Of a stretch of 64,000 nt of DNA, positions 43,911-56,400 are shown in pieces. The stretch lies in NCBI RefSeq assembly GCF_910592395.1, contig NC_088316.1:15624001-15688000 (forward strand), read 5' to 3'. The translations under genes and the position numbers were made by a program. Below the pieces are notes generated by a model. That model was not told where the DNA came from. It did no database searches and saw nothing but the letters and a program-made list of their open reading frames with translations. The stretch comes from Lineus longissimus (Eukaryota; Nemertea; Pilidiophora; Heteronemertea; Lineidae). How positions within the stretch are numbered: position 1 is the first letter of the stretch; each line of letters starts with the position of its first letter.

Positions 43911-46900
43911 ATGAATTGTGGGTATTCGTGGGACGAGTTTAAGTATCATATGAGGATCAACAAGAAACTTCTTCCTGTGAAGTTGTTCTATTTTTTCTTC
44001 TTTGCTGGTGAGTTATCTTGGTGTCTCTTCGTATTGCCTATTGGACTGACAAATTTAATGCTGTCCTTAGAATGTGTTGAAGGATAGAGTACGCCTACCT
44101 GACCATAGAAACCCACTTGTTAAGTTTTTTAAGTGGCGGGTGTAGGAGATGAAGTGGTTAGAATTTGTTTTAATGGATTCATCATTGGCCCACGAGTGGG
44201 AGCTCTGTACAGGAGCACTAGCATCAATGCACACGTAAATCTTGAACTGTTGGATTTGGATGAATGTATTACCAACAGATAGAAACATGGTGCTTCTGAG
44301 TGAGAGAAGCATCTCAAGTTGTTAGACGTGTTGTGAAGAATGGTTGGCTGAAGGATGGAAAAAATCACGATATCAATTGTGACATATGAAAGATGTTTCA
44401 TCGAGATATGTTCAGCATCATTTGACAGTAATGAACATCTTTCTTTCACTTGCAGGTGTAAGCATCCTCCTACCTTACATGCCATTGTACCAGAAACAAC
44501 TCGGTATGACCAAAGTTGAAGCCGGTATCATCAATGCATTGATTCCATTCGTCGGGTCGCTGGCACGCCCCCTTCTTGCTGTGATAGCGGACAAAGTGAA
44601 TCGCCATAAACTCATGCTGCTGTTATGTTGCGTACTGGCAGGGATTCTCCATTCGTTGTTGGTCTTGGTGCCTTATGCCCCAGTGCCTCTGGCCTATCGT
44701 GACGTTGATGTTACATGCCTTGATAGCAGTGAGGGGTCACACATCTGTAAGAAGGAGATGCTTGGAATCTTCGGTGTGTGTCCAACACTGAAAGGCAGTC
44801 AGGCCTTGATTGAAGCTGACTGTGAAGTAAATTGTACATTCCCTGTTACGGGAGAGGCATGTTTTAAGACAGTTCCGAGTGGAAGCTGTGTGGATGTGGT
44901 AACAAACTCTACATCGCTAGTGTTTAGTGTCAGTCTCGTTAAAAATGATGAAACTGCCGTTGCAGACACCACTGGTGGTGGTGGAAGAGGAATTTATACT
45001 GATGTTGCAATCCACCGCTCTGGAAACCCTACAAATAACGGAACTGGGAAAAAGGATGATTATGGTATTCGTCAGCCTAAACCTGTTGACAAGGACAAAT
45101 GTAGTGAATATCATCTAAACGACATCAAATATGCCAGCTCGTCTTACTCTACAATGACCTGTACCAATCAAACTGTACCACTTAGTTGCAAATTCCATTG
45201 CAGTAATATGAAATGTCGTGAAAATCCTGATTCCTTCCACCATCAATTCGCTGTAACGTTTTGGTCATTTACAGGAATTTACATGATCGCTCAAGTATTT
45301 TATGCGCCTTGTTCAAGTTTGAATGATGCTATCGGCTATGAGATTCTAGGAGACAAACGTCATCTATGGGGTCGACAGCGTGTATGGGGGACTATTGGAT
45401 TCGGCTTGATGGCATTACTAAGCGGCCCGATCTTGGACAATGTCTTACGGGAAGACGGCACGACCAATTACGGCATATCTTGCTACCTCTTCATAGGATT
45501 CATGGTATTATCAGCAATGTCCGCATATGGTCTTAAAGTTCCAGAAAACTTTCACTGCTCAAAAATGATGAAGAATATTGGCACCCTCCTAAGAGACCCG
45601 ATGATTATCTCCTTCCTTTTCTGTCTGTTCCTCTTTGGATTATTTTTTGGCGCCATCATGTCATTTCTGTTTTGGTACTTGCTTGAGCTAGAACATGCCG
45701 AGTACCAGAATACTCACAAAATCGTCTGTGGGCTCAGCCTACTCATAAACACACTTGCAGAGATTCCTATGCTGTTTTTCTCAGGGAAAATTATCAAGAA
45801 GATTGGGGAAATAAATTGCCTCTACATTGCTTTCATTGCCTACGGAATCCGTTTCCTGGGTTACGCTTTCCTTATGAACATTTGGTTAGTGCTGCCTATT
45901 GAGCTGCTGCATGGTTTCTCGTTTGGCCTAATGTTCCCGGCGGCGTCAATGTATGCAAGTCGGATAGCACCCCCTGGAATGTCTGCAACACTACAAGGCC
46001 TTGTCTCTGCGGTGCATTTTGGCATTGGTAGGTATTGCTTCTACAGTTGATCTTCTCTATTGAAGACACCCTTGGGACTCGCTAGTGCTGTCCTTATTAA
46101 AGAGGTGTCCTGATTAGAGAGGTCAAATTGAATGATAAAAACCCATTTAGAACCAAAACTATTACGTATCAAAACGCATTACGTATCCCTGGAAAAAAGT
46201 CTGCATTAATTTAGTTTTCTTCTGCAGCATCTAATTGTTTGTCATTGTTGATTAATTCATGTAGTTTCAGATAATGCTACTTATATCAATGGGGTTTGTC
46301 TCATATTTTATTGCATAATTCGTACGGCAAGGATGTCAGTGACAACATGCGCTAGGTTTCATACATATACAATGTATGACTGCTTGTTGTCATACACCAT
46401 CAGTTAATACTATTATCCGATACAATAATTGTGTCTCACGTCTCAAGTATTATTGTCAATATCATAATTTTTATCATATAGTAACAGTAGGTAACATACA
46501 TGTGTAAACTCTGCATATTCCAGTTTTAAAATAATTCGGTTATTCTAGGTTGGGGCTGTGGTCCTCTCATCGCCGGCCCCCTCTACCAGGCTATTGGTGG
46601 AAGCTACATGTTCCTCACTCTCGCCGTCGTGTCCTTTGTGAGCCTCATCGTGCTTGCTGTGCTGATCAATTGTGTCTGTAAGTCATCCAGCCTCCCAGAC
46701 GCTGTATACACGATAAACAAAGGCCAGCCAGCAGGTAAGGGATTAGTCTAATAAAGTTCCCAACTTTGAAGAAGAGTAGATCATGCATGACAATGGTTTT
46801 GCCAGTGGCACGGTGTTCTCTGGCCTATCAGTGTCAAAGTACAACTGAATGTTGATCATGCAAGCAGAAAAAAGTGAATGTATTGCTTGTTTGTCTACAT

Positions 46901-47301
46901 GTATGTGTGGTGCAATGCATTGTATCTTCATATAAATAGGCAGATTGTATTGAGGTCAAAAATGTAGGTCAGCAAGGTTTCCATTAGAATCAAAGGTCAC
47001 TTGTTGACTGGAATATTGGATCTGAAAATACTACATGTAATTGAATTTTATTTCTGGCTGCCTTGTTTTAAATGATGCTATTCTCATCTTCGCTGCATGT
47101 GCCTACAACGCATCACTTAACATTGCAGCCCACCAACTTGAACAAGATACGGGGGAATACCGTGATGATGATGACAATGAAGGACCTCAGGAGTATCGTG
47201 ATGATGGCAAAGTAGAGGATCGGCCAGCTGATGTGGTGCCGGACCCAGTTCCTGGAGAGGAAACGTTCCCAACATCTGATGAGCCCCTTGTCTTCAGATG
47301 A
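43911..47301 (+). CDS. Major facilitator superfamily protein, MFSD6-like
   Basis: Exons: 43911-44007, 44456-46027, 46549-46734, 47129-47301 (stop TGA). Total 675 residues. The N-terminus INKKLLPVKLFYFFFFAG and the following LLPYMPLYQKQLGM match the start of MFSD6 proteins. About 12 membrane helices are expected. A large hydrophilic loop (about residues 112-296) carries 12 cysteines and several N-glycosylation sequons (NCT, NST, NGT, NQT); it is probably extracellular and disulfide-bonded. The second half holds LWGRQRVWGTIGFGLMALLS and GISCYLFIGF and ends in an acidic, Pro-rich tail containing two EYRDD repeats. The substrate is unknown, and whether it is MFSD6 or MFSD6L is not resolved. Unlike its neighbours, most of the protein is in one 1.57-kb exon. 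Confidence 0.9.
46052..46123. repeat. Dispersed short repeat, best copy, in MFSD6-like intron
   Basis: Contains TCTCTATTGAAGACACCCTT, GGGACTCGCTAGTGCTGTCC and AAGAGGTGTCCTGATTAGAG. It is itself built from related direct and inverted TCTCTATT/GGTGTCCT blocks. Relatives lie at 22080, 38115 and 62446. Confidence 0.65.
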
Positions 47302-48218
47302 AATTGTGAAAAAGACTGCAGACAGTTTTAGTGAAGGTTGAGGGAACATCTTGTTGGTTTAATTGGCTTGAGTGCTGATTCTTTGGAATGGTAGTATAAA
47401 GTAGAATAGTATAAAGATTTAGAGAAGGTTTCTTTTGCAAAACATGTACATTCAAAAGCTTGAAAACACCAAGTGCCTCATAGGAATCCAGCCATTCTAG
47501 ACTGTGCTTTGTTGAGCGTGAAAAAATTTGTGCTCTTGTACTTCTTTGCTATGTCCTTTGATATGGGGATGTAGCATGTACATAGTAATAAGCAGGGACC
47601 GCAGCTATAAAAGGCAGTGAAACACTGAGGTCAGATTTATGGGTCATTGCACTGGGCGTCTTGGGGAAATGAAGGATTGAGAGTACATGTAGGTACATGT
47701 CGATAAAGCCACATCCTTAAGCTGTGAAAGTTTGGTGAAAAATGTGATTCAAAATCGCGTAAGATTTTATCAGTATCATGCATTCCCAGGTTTGTTTGTA
47801 ACCTGATGTTATTATCTTTGTATACAGTATTATCCTCTAATATTAATGGGATTATACATGTGTATCTTTTGTACATATCTTGTATTAGGCCAGGTAGTGT
47901 GTCAGCTTTTGACAACTACCATCACCAACCCCCTACAAAAAAATTGGTGATTTTAGAATTTTTACCTGTCTGAAACGGTCACACTCAGGGTCGTTTGGAG
48001 TTTCGAAAATTCGAAGACTGTGCATTAGGATTTTGAGAACTGATGACGTTTACTCAAACATTAGATATCACTGTAGTTTCTGATCATAAGAACCTAGACC
48101 ATTTATTGTGTTGGCAGAAAATTTCAAAAAAAATTTAATGCTGGATGATTTTACCAGAACTGCCTGCCAGTTGCGCACCTGAATGACTCCAGCCATATTT
48201 CCATGTGTACTGTAAGCA

Positions 48219-48412
48219 TATGTGACCCGTCACAGCAAAACCAGGCGCATGTCGCACAGAAGATGAGCCAAAGTGACACCAGGAGATAATGGAAGAAATT
48301 GATTTGCTCATATTTCACAAAAGGCAGACAACAGAGAATTGAACAAACAGTCCGTCTCAAGCTGCCAAGCTCAGAGCGACATGCACCTAGTTTTGCTGTG
48401 ACAGGTCACATA
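48219..48412. mobile_element. Mariner-like MITE with TA flanks
   Basis: Inverted ends TGTGACCCGTCACAGCAAAA / TTTTGCTGTGACAGGTCACA continue inward to about 38 bp with few mismatches, and TA dinucleotides bound them on both sides, fitting a Tc1/mariner-type target duplication. It is 194 bp and noncoding. The inner half of each end (TGACxxGTCA) is also locally palindromic. Confidence 0.8.
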
Positions 48413-49336
48413 TTTGAAGCACTGATCTTGAAACTTGAATTTGATTTTGATTTGTTTAAAGGATCACAGGGTATGTTCTCACATGCGTAACCTTGCAGAT
48501 GCTTAAATTTGACAGCCAAATACAGATTTTAGTCAAAAGGCGGATTTTTTAAAAATCAGAAGTCCTAAGTCTGTTGATTTGATGGAGAAAGTATGGGGCT
48601 TGATGCTTTTGTACTTACCAAAAGTTTTATCAGCATTTGTAACAGATTACCTCATTTAGAAATCGGGCAAAATAAAAAATGGTAATTGGTCTATTCGTTG
48701 TGTGTTTATGGTATAAAATTTCATTGTTTCTCAAAAGATTTTTAACCATGCATTGTATATTAGTGATATTATTGGAACTATAGAATTTAGTTTGAAAATT
48801 TGTATCTGTTGACACAGGGAGACTGGAATATACCTGTTGTATTTTAGGCGAACCACTCATCATAGTTATGATGGGATCATTGTGGTGTATTTTGTTTTGT
48901 AATGTCACTTGCATTCTAATTCTAAACACATCTAATCTCTCCTATAGATGTTGATCTGGGTAACAAAATTTCCTGGTTACTCGTTCTGATGACAGGTGTT
49001 TATATTATACAAGAAGATGTTCTACTGTTGATCTCTCAGGCAGACCTAATTGCATGCTCTGTATCAAACTGCAATTTATCCGTCTTCTTCTGCTTGGCAT
49101 TGTATATCCAACATGTTATTATGATCATTTATTAGATAATGGTGCTCCTTGGGCTTCTTTATTATCAGTTTTCTTTTACCGGTTGTCATGTTCACATTTT
49201 TTTGTTCCCGGTGCACAGCAGTCAACAGGTTTCCCAAGTGTGAGATGATTGTAACAAAAGAGAAGAAGAGCCATTTTCTTGTTTATGTACTGTATTTGTA
49301 CGTTACATGTATTTGTAGCAACATATTGAAGTCCTG

Positions 49337-49342
49337 AATAAA
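49337..49342 (+). terminator. Poly(A) signal of MFSD6-like gene
   Basis: AATAAA followed by T-rich sequence, about 2.0 kb after the stop codon. Confidence 0.45.
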
Positions 49343-49816
49343 CAAGGAATTATTCTATTTAAATCTGTTGTTGAGGTGTTTGTGTATAACTTAATAATCC
49401 AATATAGCATGCATGCAGCTGAAGTAACCTTGATTGGGATGTTTGGATAGGAGTTGTCATGCTTCAAGTCCTTCTTGGAAGAATCTGTAGCAAGCTTTCA
49501 TCGCTACTTGCTGCACCAATCTGGTATCTTTGTGCAGCAGGATGGGCAGAGTCGCCCATATGAACATATCACCCTGCCGGTGAATCATGAGGTTGATTCT
49601 GCTGAAACGTTTCTTGGACATGGTCCTTAGGCCTACAATGATTCCTGGCACTAGTCATCCCCTTGCATCTGTACAAGCTCCATTACAAGACTTATGAGGC
49701 CCCAATATAAGAATATAAGATCAGTAAGATATGAACTTGCAGTACATTCAGAATACTGCAGTATATCGAACAGTCTTGAGTTGAGTAGGGAAGAGGATGT
49801 TTTCAAAACAGTAACA

Positions 49817-49822
49817 TTTATT
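49817..49822 (-). terminator. Poly(A) signal of DNAAF6
   Basis: AATAAA on the minus strand about 470 bases past the DNAAF6 stop codon. Confidence 0.45.
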
Positions 49823-50293
49823 GAAATTAAATGTATGTCATACAAACAAACAAGTACAGCGGACAGATGAGTTAGAGGGAGACGGAAGATCATTCACAGA
49901 AAATCTATTAAAATCGCTACACTTCCAACATCTCTGAGTTAAGAAATCTGATATCGGCTGGCATCGCCATGTAAACAAAACTGGACGGATCATATTAAAC
50001 TAAAACTAGATGTACACAACAATGGTACTCCTATTTCAAATTTATCTTCTCATACTTGTCTCTCCGGCAAGGCCCACTCTGTACTTCATCAAATGAAGAA
50101 GTAAACATACAAGTAGTTTGACCACAACTATGGCTGAAAAAATGTCCATTTGGATAAATCCATTGTAGAAAATTCTGTCCTTTGAGGTTGAGATTTATCG
50201 CCACATATCGAGTTGGAAGCAATCCAATGCATTTCGATACCAAAATGCATTGGTTAATGATAGTCATTTTAATGCTGTAGACTCCGCGCTGGA

Positions 50294-52086
50294 TCAGAAG
50301 TTGAACATGTCATAGTCTCTGATTATCCTGAGTGTCACATTCAATACATGGTTTGCATTATCCCACTGCGCTTTCCCGGCTTTATGGTCGACGGGATGAG
50401 GCAGGTGAAGACCAAGTTTACTGGAAGAAAATAAGATGCACCAATATTATAATAACAGCAAAGCAGGCACAACTCATACGGAAGTGGTTTCGAGTTGATT
50501 ATCTACATTATGTATGAAAACAAGACATCCAATCCATTGTATTCTAATTTTCTCTATGTCCATCCATAGCATCAAATGGAGAGAGTTGTACAGTGTACAT
50601 GTATCAATGTTAGGACACTGAAGATCCAAAATCCATTGGTGCAATTAATCTTATATATGCAGTTGTGAAGTTCTTACAATTTTGGTGTTCGGCAGTCTAG
50701 AAATGTCTTCTTTACATCAAGTTCTATATCAGATCCTTTTGTGTCGAGTAGCTGGATTTTTACCTGTAAGGGAGAGTTAACATAGATATAGCATGGCAGA
50801 ATTTATTTTGTTTTAAAATGCAGTTTATTTCACTTCCATATGGCCAACAATGTCTATCATAGACATTAGGGAAAAATGAGGATCAGACAGTCACGTAGAT
50901 GATCAAATAGATTAGGGTCTTACCACCATATCTTCACAACTTGATGTCATCGGGGTCTTATTTCCCATCTGTAAGAACATGTCCTCAGAAGATACAGCCT
51001 GCTTGTAGACAATGTCATACCTTGATGGAGAAAATGACCTGCCAATTATTTCAATAAAGACTATGCCCTATACATTAGACAATCATGACTTGACTTCTTC
51101 GGATGTACTGGAGAAGACCCATTATGCCCCACCAGAGTCAACCAGCCTGTGTAAAAGGGGCTTTGGAAACTTTGCAGCAAACCATGGAGCAAGTGGGAGT
51201 GCAGACTATTTCACTTCTGATATGCAGAGGCCTACGAAGCTCAAAGCTATGATTAGAAAAAAAAAGGAGACTGTACAAATGACTTACTCGGGCTGAGGCC
51301 TCGGGTCATGGATGTCATCAAACTCTGCACCCTCTTGAACTTCTTCAGTATCCCAGATATCTTTTTTATTGGCCACCTCCTTTTTCTTGTCTTGGCCTGA
51401 TGCAGATTTCTTTGGGCCAATGTCGCCAGGGTTCACCCGTGAAACTGTTGTGGTCTGAAAAATGGATGCAATGATCAGTGGGTCTCACAAACAATACCTA
51501 GTCCAGTGCAAACTTCCACCTGGTCATACTGATTTACTTGCCAAAAATGTAATTGGTATCATTAAGATCACAAGTTGTCCCACATAGAGAATGGAATATG
51601 AACAATTCACTAAAAGCTAACCACATCCCTGATTTGGGAGTGAATACTGTAGAAGAAGAATTACAGGGGCTTACCTTGTCGATTTCTTCATCACTGTCAG
51701 ATTCCACACCAGGTGGTTTGAGTATCTGTGTCAAAGCATTCATGGTGTGAGGTCCTAGCATACCTTCCATAGCTGAGGCTGATATCAAAATCAAGTTGTG
51801 TAGAAGGCTGGAATTAGAGAAACAATCAAAGAAAGTAATGAGTACACTCAAATCCGATAATGTATGGTTAGGTTGTGGTAGCCTAGGCAGTAGGCCACAC
51901 TTCACTTCACAAGTTAGAAATACTGTTACAACAAGTATAAGTATGCCTATGGTTATTGGTAAAATGAGAAAGAGGAGGTACCGCTAGCAAGATTGAGAGA
52001 ATGATGTTTATGATTTCTTACAAGAAGCATAGGCCTAATGCTAATTGGAACTTACCCACCGATGTTTCTTGTAAAGCCGTTGCCAT
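50294..52086 (-). CDS. DNAAF6: Dynein axonemal assembly factor 6 (PIH1D3)
   Basis: Exons in transcript order: 52086-52056, 51778-51675, 51454-51288, 51020-50924, 50763-50678, 50420-50294 (stop TGA). They give 203 residues; human DNAAF6 has 214. It is a cytoplasmic co-chaperone that works with HSP90/HSP70 partners to preassemble axonemal dynein arms. Order: N-terminal helix GPHTMNALTQILKPPG, acidic linker ESDSDEEIDK, basic linker, KKDIWDTEEVQEGAEFDD, then the PIH1-type CS domain: EYDIVYKQAVSSEDMFLQMG, KTFLDCRTPKFKLGLHLPHP and the family's last strand ending MFNF. An alternative start lies at ATG 51770 (MEGMLGP); I prefer 52086 because the upstream exon splices in frame, giving MATALQETSVASAMEGM. 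The 51778 acceptor is only moderate, so the first exon is less certain than the rest. Confidence 0.92.
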
Positions 52087-52092
52087 GGATAC
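52079..52092 (-). promoter_or_regulatory. Candidate RFX X-box at the DNAAF6 start
   Basis: On the minus strand the sequence is GTATCCATGGCAAC, one base from the X-box consensus GTNRCC-N(0-3)-RGYAAC. RFX factors drive ciliary genes through such sites. It overlaps the proposed DNAAF6 start codon. Confidence 0.45.
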
Positions 52093-52593
52093 AGAAACCA
52101 GATTCTGCGCCTGTGGTATGGCCAAAAGCAATTTTTCCACATTCAAAGTCATAGAGTGAAAGTGAAATACTTTCCTCCACTACAACTTACCTATGGACTT
52201 GGATATAATTCTCTAATTTGGATTAAAAAAACTTGGAAAGTGTGAAAAACGTAGTTTGGGGGATTTTTCTTTGGGAAAAATGCACTGTTTGTCAAAGTAT
52301 GGGCGCAGACATTTTGGAATCCAGTTCGGCAAGTCACATGACTGGAACTCTCCTCCGACCCTCCGCCAGGGAGGGAGGAAAAGTGGCCAACTCCGCCATT
52401 TTTGAAAAAATAAATTTTCAATATTTCTTCAACATTTTGTTTGATTCGCTGGGTTTTACAATGTTTGATACAACAGATCTCAATATAAATATACTAATGT
52501 AACAAAGCAGATCATAAAGGTCACCATAGTAAATGAACTATTTAACAGTAAGCACTTTTGACACAGTCGCAGTTGTCCCACGGCTACACACAT

Positions 52594-52695
52594 CAATCAT
52601 CATCATCATCATCTCATGCATGCATGCATGCATGCATTGCATGCATAGGCTATGCATAGGCTATGCATGATCATTGCATGCATGCATCATGCGAT
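52594..52695. repeat. (CAT)n / (GCAT)n simple repeat cluster
   Basis: A CAT/ATC run is followed by GCATGCAT repeats and two ATAGGCTATGC copies. The tract is highly self-complementary and lies in the DNAAF6/CEP135 spacer. Confidence 0.9.
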
Positions 52696-52818
52696 GAATC
52701 ATGGTGATGGTATCCACAAACAAACTATTTGACTGTACAACAATGTAGCAAAGCAAGGAAAGAGGTAGCCTTCCAGCTTATGATAAAGGCCAGCACCAGG
52801 CCGAGGCCAGGGTATACT

Positions 52819-53308
52819 ACAATCAAGATGTACAGACCGGGGGAGCTGGCTGTACGTACCCATAAGTCTTTGCGGTAGTCTCGCGCGTACCGGATATAAC
52901 CCAGCAAGCTTTTCTCCTTCAGAGAAATACTGCGTTGCGCTCAAGTGCCTTATAAGGCTGTGAACAAAATTAACGTTCGACCAATGAGAAAGCCACATTA
53001 CCCTGCATACGAGGTTGGACGCGTGATCACTAAATGACAAGTAAAAATAGAATCAGACCACATGTTTCTATATGTCAGAATGCTGCCGTTTGCGCTGTAG
53101 TACACGTGTGTTGTCCAAATTTTCGATTTCAAGCAAGTTTAAGGCCAACCTCGTGTCCACCAGACTAATGCATAATTGGCAGTTGAGCGCAACGCAGTAT
53201 TTCTCTGAAGGAGAAAAGCTTGATAGGTTATATCCGGTACGCGCGAGACTACCGCAAAGACTTATGGGTACGTACAGCCAGCTCCCCCGGTCTGTACATC
53301 TTGATTGT
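52819..53308. repeat. 126-bp inverted repeat in DNAAF6/CEP135 spacer
   Basis: Arms 52819-52944 and 53183-53308 are reverse complements with 124 of 126 positions identical and no gaps, separated by 238 bp. The arms include TACAGACCGGGGGAGCTGGC and GGTAGTCTCGCGCGTACCGG, GC-rich relative to surroundings. The loop has a shorter inverted pair (CGAGGTTGG / CCAACCTCG) and a CCAAT. No coding capacity and no clear target duplication are seen. Confidence 0.92.
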
Positions 53309-53468
53309 CGTATTGGGTAATATCGAGGGCCGCAGGCCTTAGTCACAGAGTGAGGTCAAAAAGTAATAAACGTTGACTTGCTTGTCTTTGGAATATTTTT
53401 CGAAGACAGACAAATCATTGAATGTTATTGAACATTTCATGTCATGCATTTTCTCTTTCAGAATCAGT

Positions 53469-56400
53469 ATGAGTGTCACAGCAACGCAACAGAAATTTTC
53501 TAATCTGCGCCGGCGTTTAGATCAGCTGGGATATCGGCAACCACTTGGTGTTGAGTCTTTGCCGCTTGTTGAACGCCTCTTCTCTGACCTCATCCACACA
53601 ACAGAAAGTCTCAAAAATGTGAAATTACAAAAAAACAGGGGCCAGCAGGACCAAGTGACCTTAGATGCCCAAATTGAGCCTTATAAAACTGACAATGCTA
53701 AACTAGTGAAAGAAAACAGTGAACTGCACCAGCAGTTGATGAAACAAAAGGAGGATGCAGATGGAATGCTCAGGGGTAAGAATATCTCGTTATTATATGT
53801 AAACATTGTACAACTCAAATGAGTCCCAATCTTAAGCCTGCTGGCTCCAGCCCTCGTCAGCTGGAAGTTGAAATAGACATTTACATTTCAGGATTGTTTG
53901 AGTTTGTTTTGAAGTACCCCACAAGAGTAGACTCTTTCATGCGAAGTGATGGGGAAACAACTTTTAGTTGTAAATATATTTAAAGTATGTTACTTATCTA
54001 AAGGAAATGATGAATAAAGGAAATTTTCATCTGTTCATTGTTAAATTTTCAGATCTCAAGGCTTCTTTGCGCAAACTTGAACATGAAAATGCAGATTTAA
54101 AATTCTTGAACAATCAGTATGTGCACAAGGTGCAACAGCTGGAGAAAGAGTCAAAGAGCAAAACAGAGCGAATTCTGCATCTACAGGAGAAAAATTTCCA
54201 TGCCGTGGTACAGACCCCTGGTGAGTAGTTTTTACGGTCGTTTATATTTGTCAAATTAGGGGGAGTAGTGGGATGACCGATCAAATCAGTCTGATGCCCT
54301 ACTGAATCTTAATCATATATAAGTTTGAGGAGTAAAGGAGAATATTACTGACTTTATGCACATGACATGTGGAATTTTAATTGACTTGTTGCTGTGTAAG
54401 TGTGAAGGTGTTGAATCTCTTTAACCACTCTTCTCTGTTCCTCTCTCCCAGGTGGTAGAAAGAAGAACATCCCCTTCCGTCGCCAGCGCATGGAGATCGA
54501 CAGTACAATCCCGCCTAGTAATGCCACCACTCAGTACGAGTCGTCGTTGTCATCAACTCAGGTTGATGACCCATACGTTGCTGACATGTTGCATGTGGCC
54601 GATACCAAGATTGCAGATCTACATGCGGAGGTCAACAAGTTACGAGATGAGAGTGAAATAGCAGATAGGAAGATAAAACATCTTAAGACTCAGGTAGGAC
54701 CATTTTCAAATTCTTTAGCGGTTGATCTCAGAAGCTATTCTGTTTCAATAGTATAGTAATTGACACTGAATCTGATCCGCCTTGGGTTCTGTGTATAAAG
54801 AAGATTGTGAAGCCAAAGTTTAGTCAAACTCAGAAGATTATGTTTTGTAGAGTTTTAAGTCATGTTGGCCTAGAACCCATTTGGTTCCAGACCTTGTTCT
54901 AAGGTGGCACTATGAGCTACCTCATCTGCTGTTGTATGAATTAAAACTGCATGATGCAGCAGCAGAGTGTGGTAGTTTTAACATAGGAAACTTTCTTTTT
55001 CTGCCCCTAGGCAGCTTCTGTCGGATTGTTATCACAGGCTTTAAACAAATATTGACATCTGTGACTGGTCCCTTATCTTGTACATGTAGGTTATTGGCTT
55101 GGCAGTTGTATCTAACCACAAAACCTGAGGCCCAATTTCACCCGTGAAAAAATTGGTAATTGCAAGGTATAAAATACCCAGTAGTAGCTTTATCATTCGA
55201 AGTTAAAACATTGGATTATTAAAGCTGGAGAAAATCTTGAAAAAAATATCTTGGGAGATCAGCATTTTGAATAGCTACTTACAACAATTACAACTCAACC
55301 ATCAAGACATTCACGCTCCCCAACAATTTGTCCAAAATCTCGGCACGCCATTTTAGGGAGGTTTTATTATTGTATTGTGGATATGCTCGAGTAATGAACT
55401 ATAACAGTACCTGCTACTATCTTGTCTGGGACAATAGACTGGGTCATCGCATGTTTAACCTGGTGTCTATTGTGTGATAGATCCTGCCTTAGGGGGGACG
55501 CCACACAGCAGGTGGAGAACCTTTCTGTCGTAACAAAGAGTTATATGTCTGTAAAAGCATGGAACATTGTAATGATATGTCACGTGATTTTTAAAAAAAA
55601 GAAAAAAACATTTTTTGATAAATCTTCGGTTTTTCTACTGAATCTGATTGATCTTGGTGCTTCGTCCACTTGTTGGTTGGATATTGTTATCAATCCAAGA
55701 ACTAGATTGCCAGATATGAGCTCAGCCTAATATATTTGAGCCTTTCTTGAGAAGAACATCCTTGCTTAGAAATTAAAACCATGGTGACATGCCGACTGAG
55801 AAATTAAAAAACTGGTCTTATTATTGGGGTTTGTTTGCTGAGTAGGCCCTACCAGAGGGGGTTTTCAAATCAGCGCAAACACACGACTCGCTCAGATCTG
55901 AATGGTATTATGCAAATAGAGGGCTTATTGTGTGAGGCGTTATTGGTTTACTAAAAGACTGATATGGAGAGTTGCCCTGGCCTGTTATAGCTTGTCACCT
56001 GAACGAATCATGAATAGCTTGGTGTGAAAGGCAGCGGTCTGGTCATATACTGAAGACACAAGGTAACCATTTCTATGCTCTCTTTTGTTGTTTCAAGTCA
56101 TTTTGTCAAGTTTGAATCATAGTGGGTCCGGTGTCAGCAATCCCATCTCCCATTGATATTTTGATTGAAATAATCCATTTTATTTCGACTCTTAGGGATT
56201 GGGGGCTTTCTACATGTAGGCATGTAGGTATAAAGCATTAATCGTGGCCTCACACAGGCCTTGTGCACTATTTATCGAAAATTAGTTAATTGGTGTGTGG
56301 GAATTATCATTGTCAGCTGATTGATGCAAACTACGTCTTTGAGTTTGAACTTGTTTGTCAGTTTGACCCCACGCTGCATAGGCCCTACCTTGTGTGGCGA

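Larger units (their letters stand above)
47302..49342 (+). other. Probable MFSD6-like 3' UTR
   Basis: No coding sequence is recognised between the stop codon and the first good AATAAA (49337-49342). If that signal is used the 3' UTR is about 2 kb and contains the MITE at 48219-48412. Confidence 0.4.

Noticed and set aside
52594-52695. GCATGCAT cluster as a regulatory (RY-type) array
   Set aside because: RY elements are a plant seed signal; here it is best read as a simple repeat.
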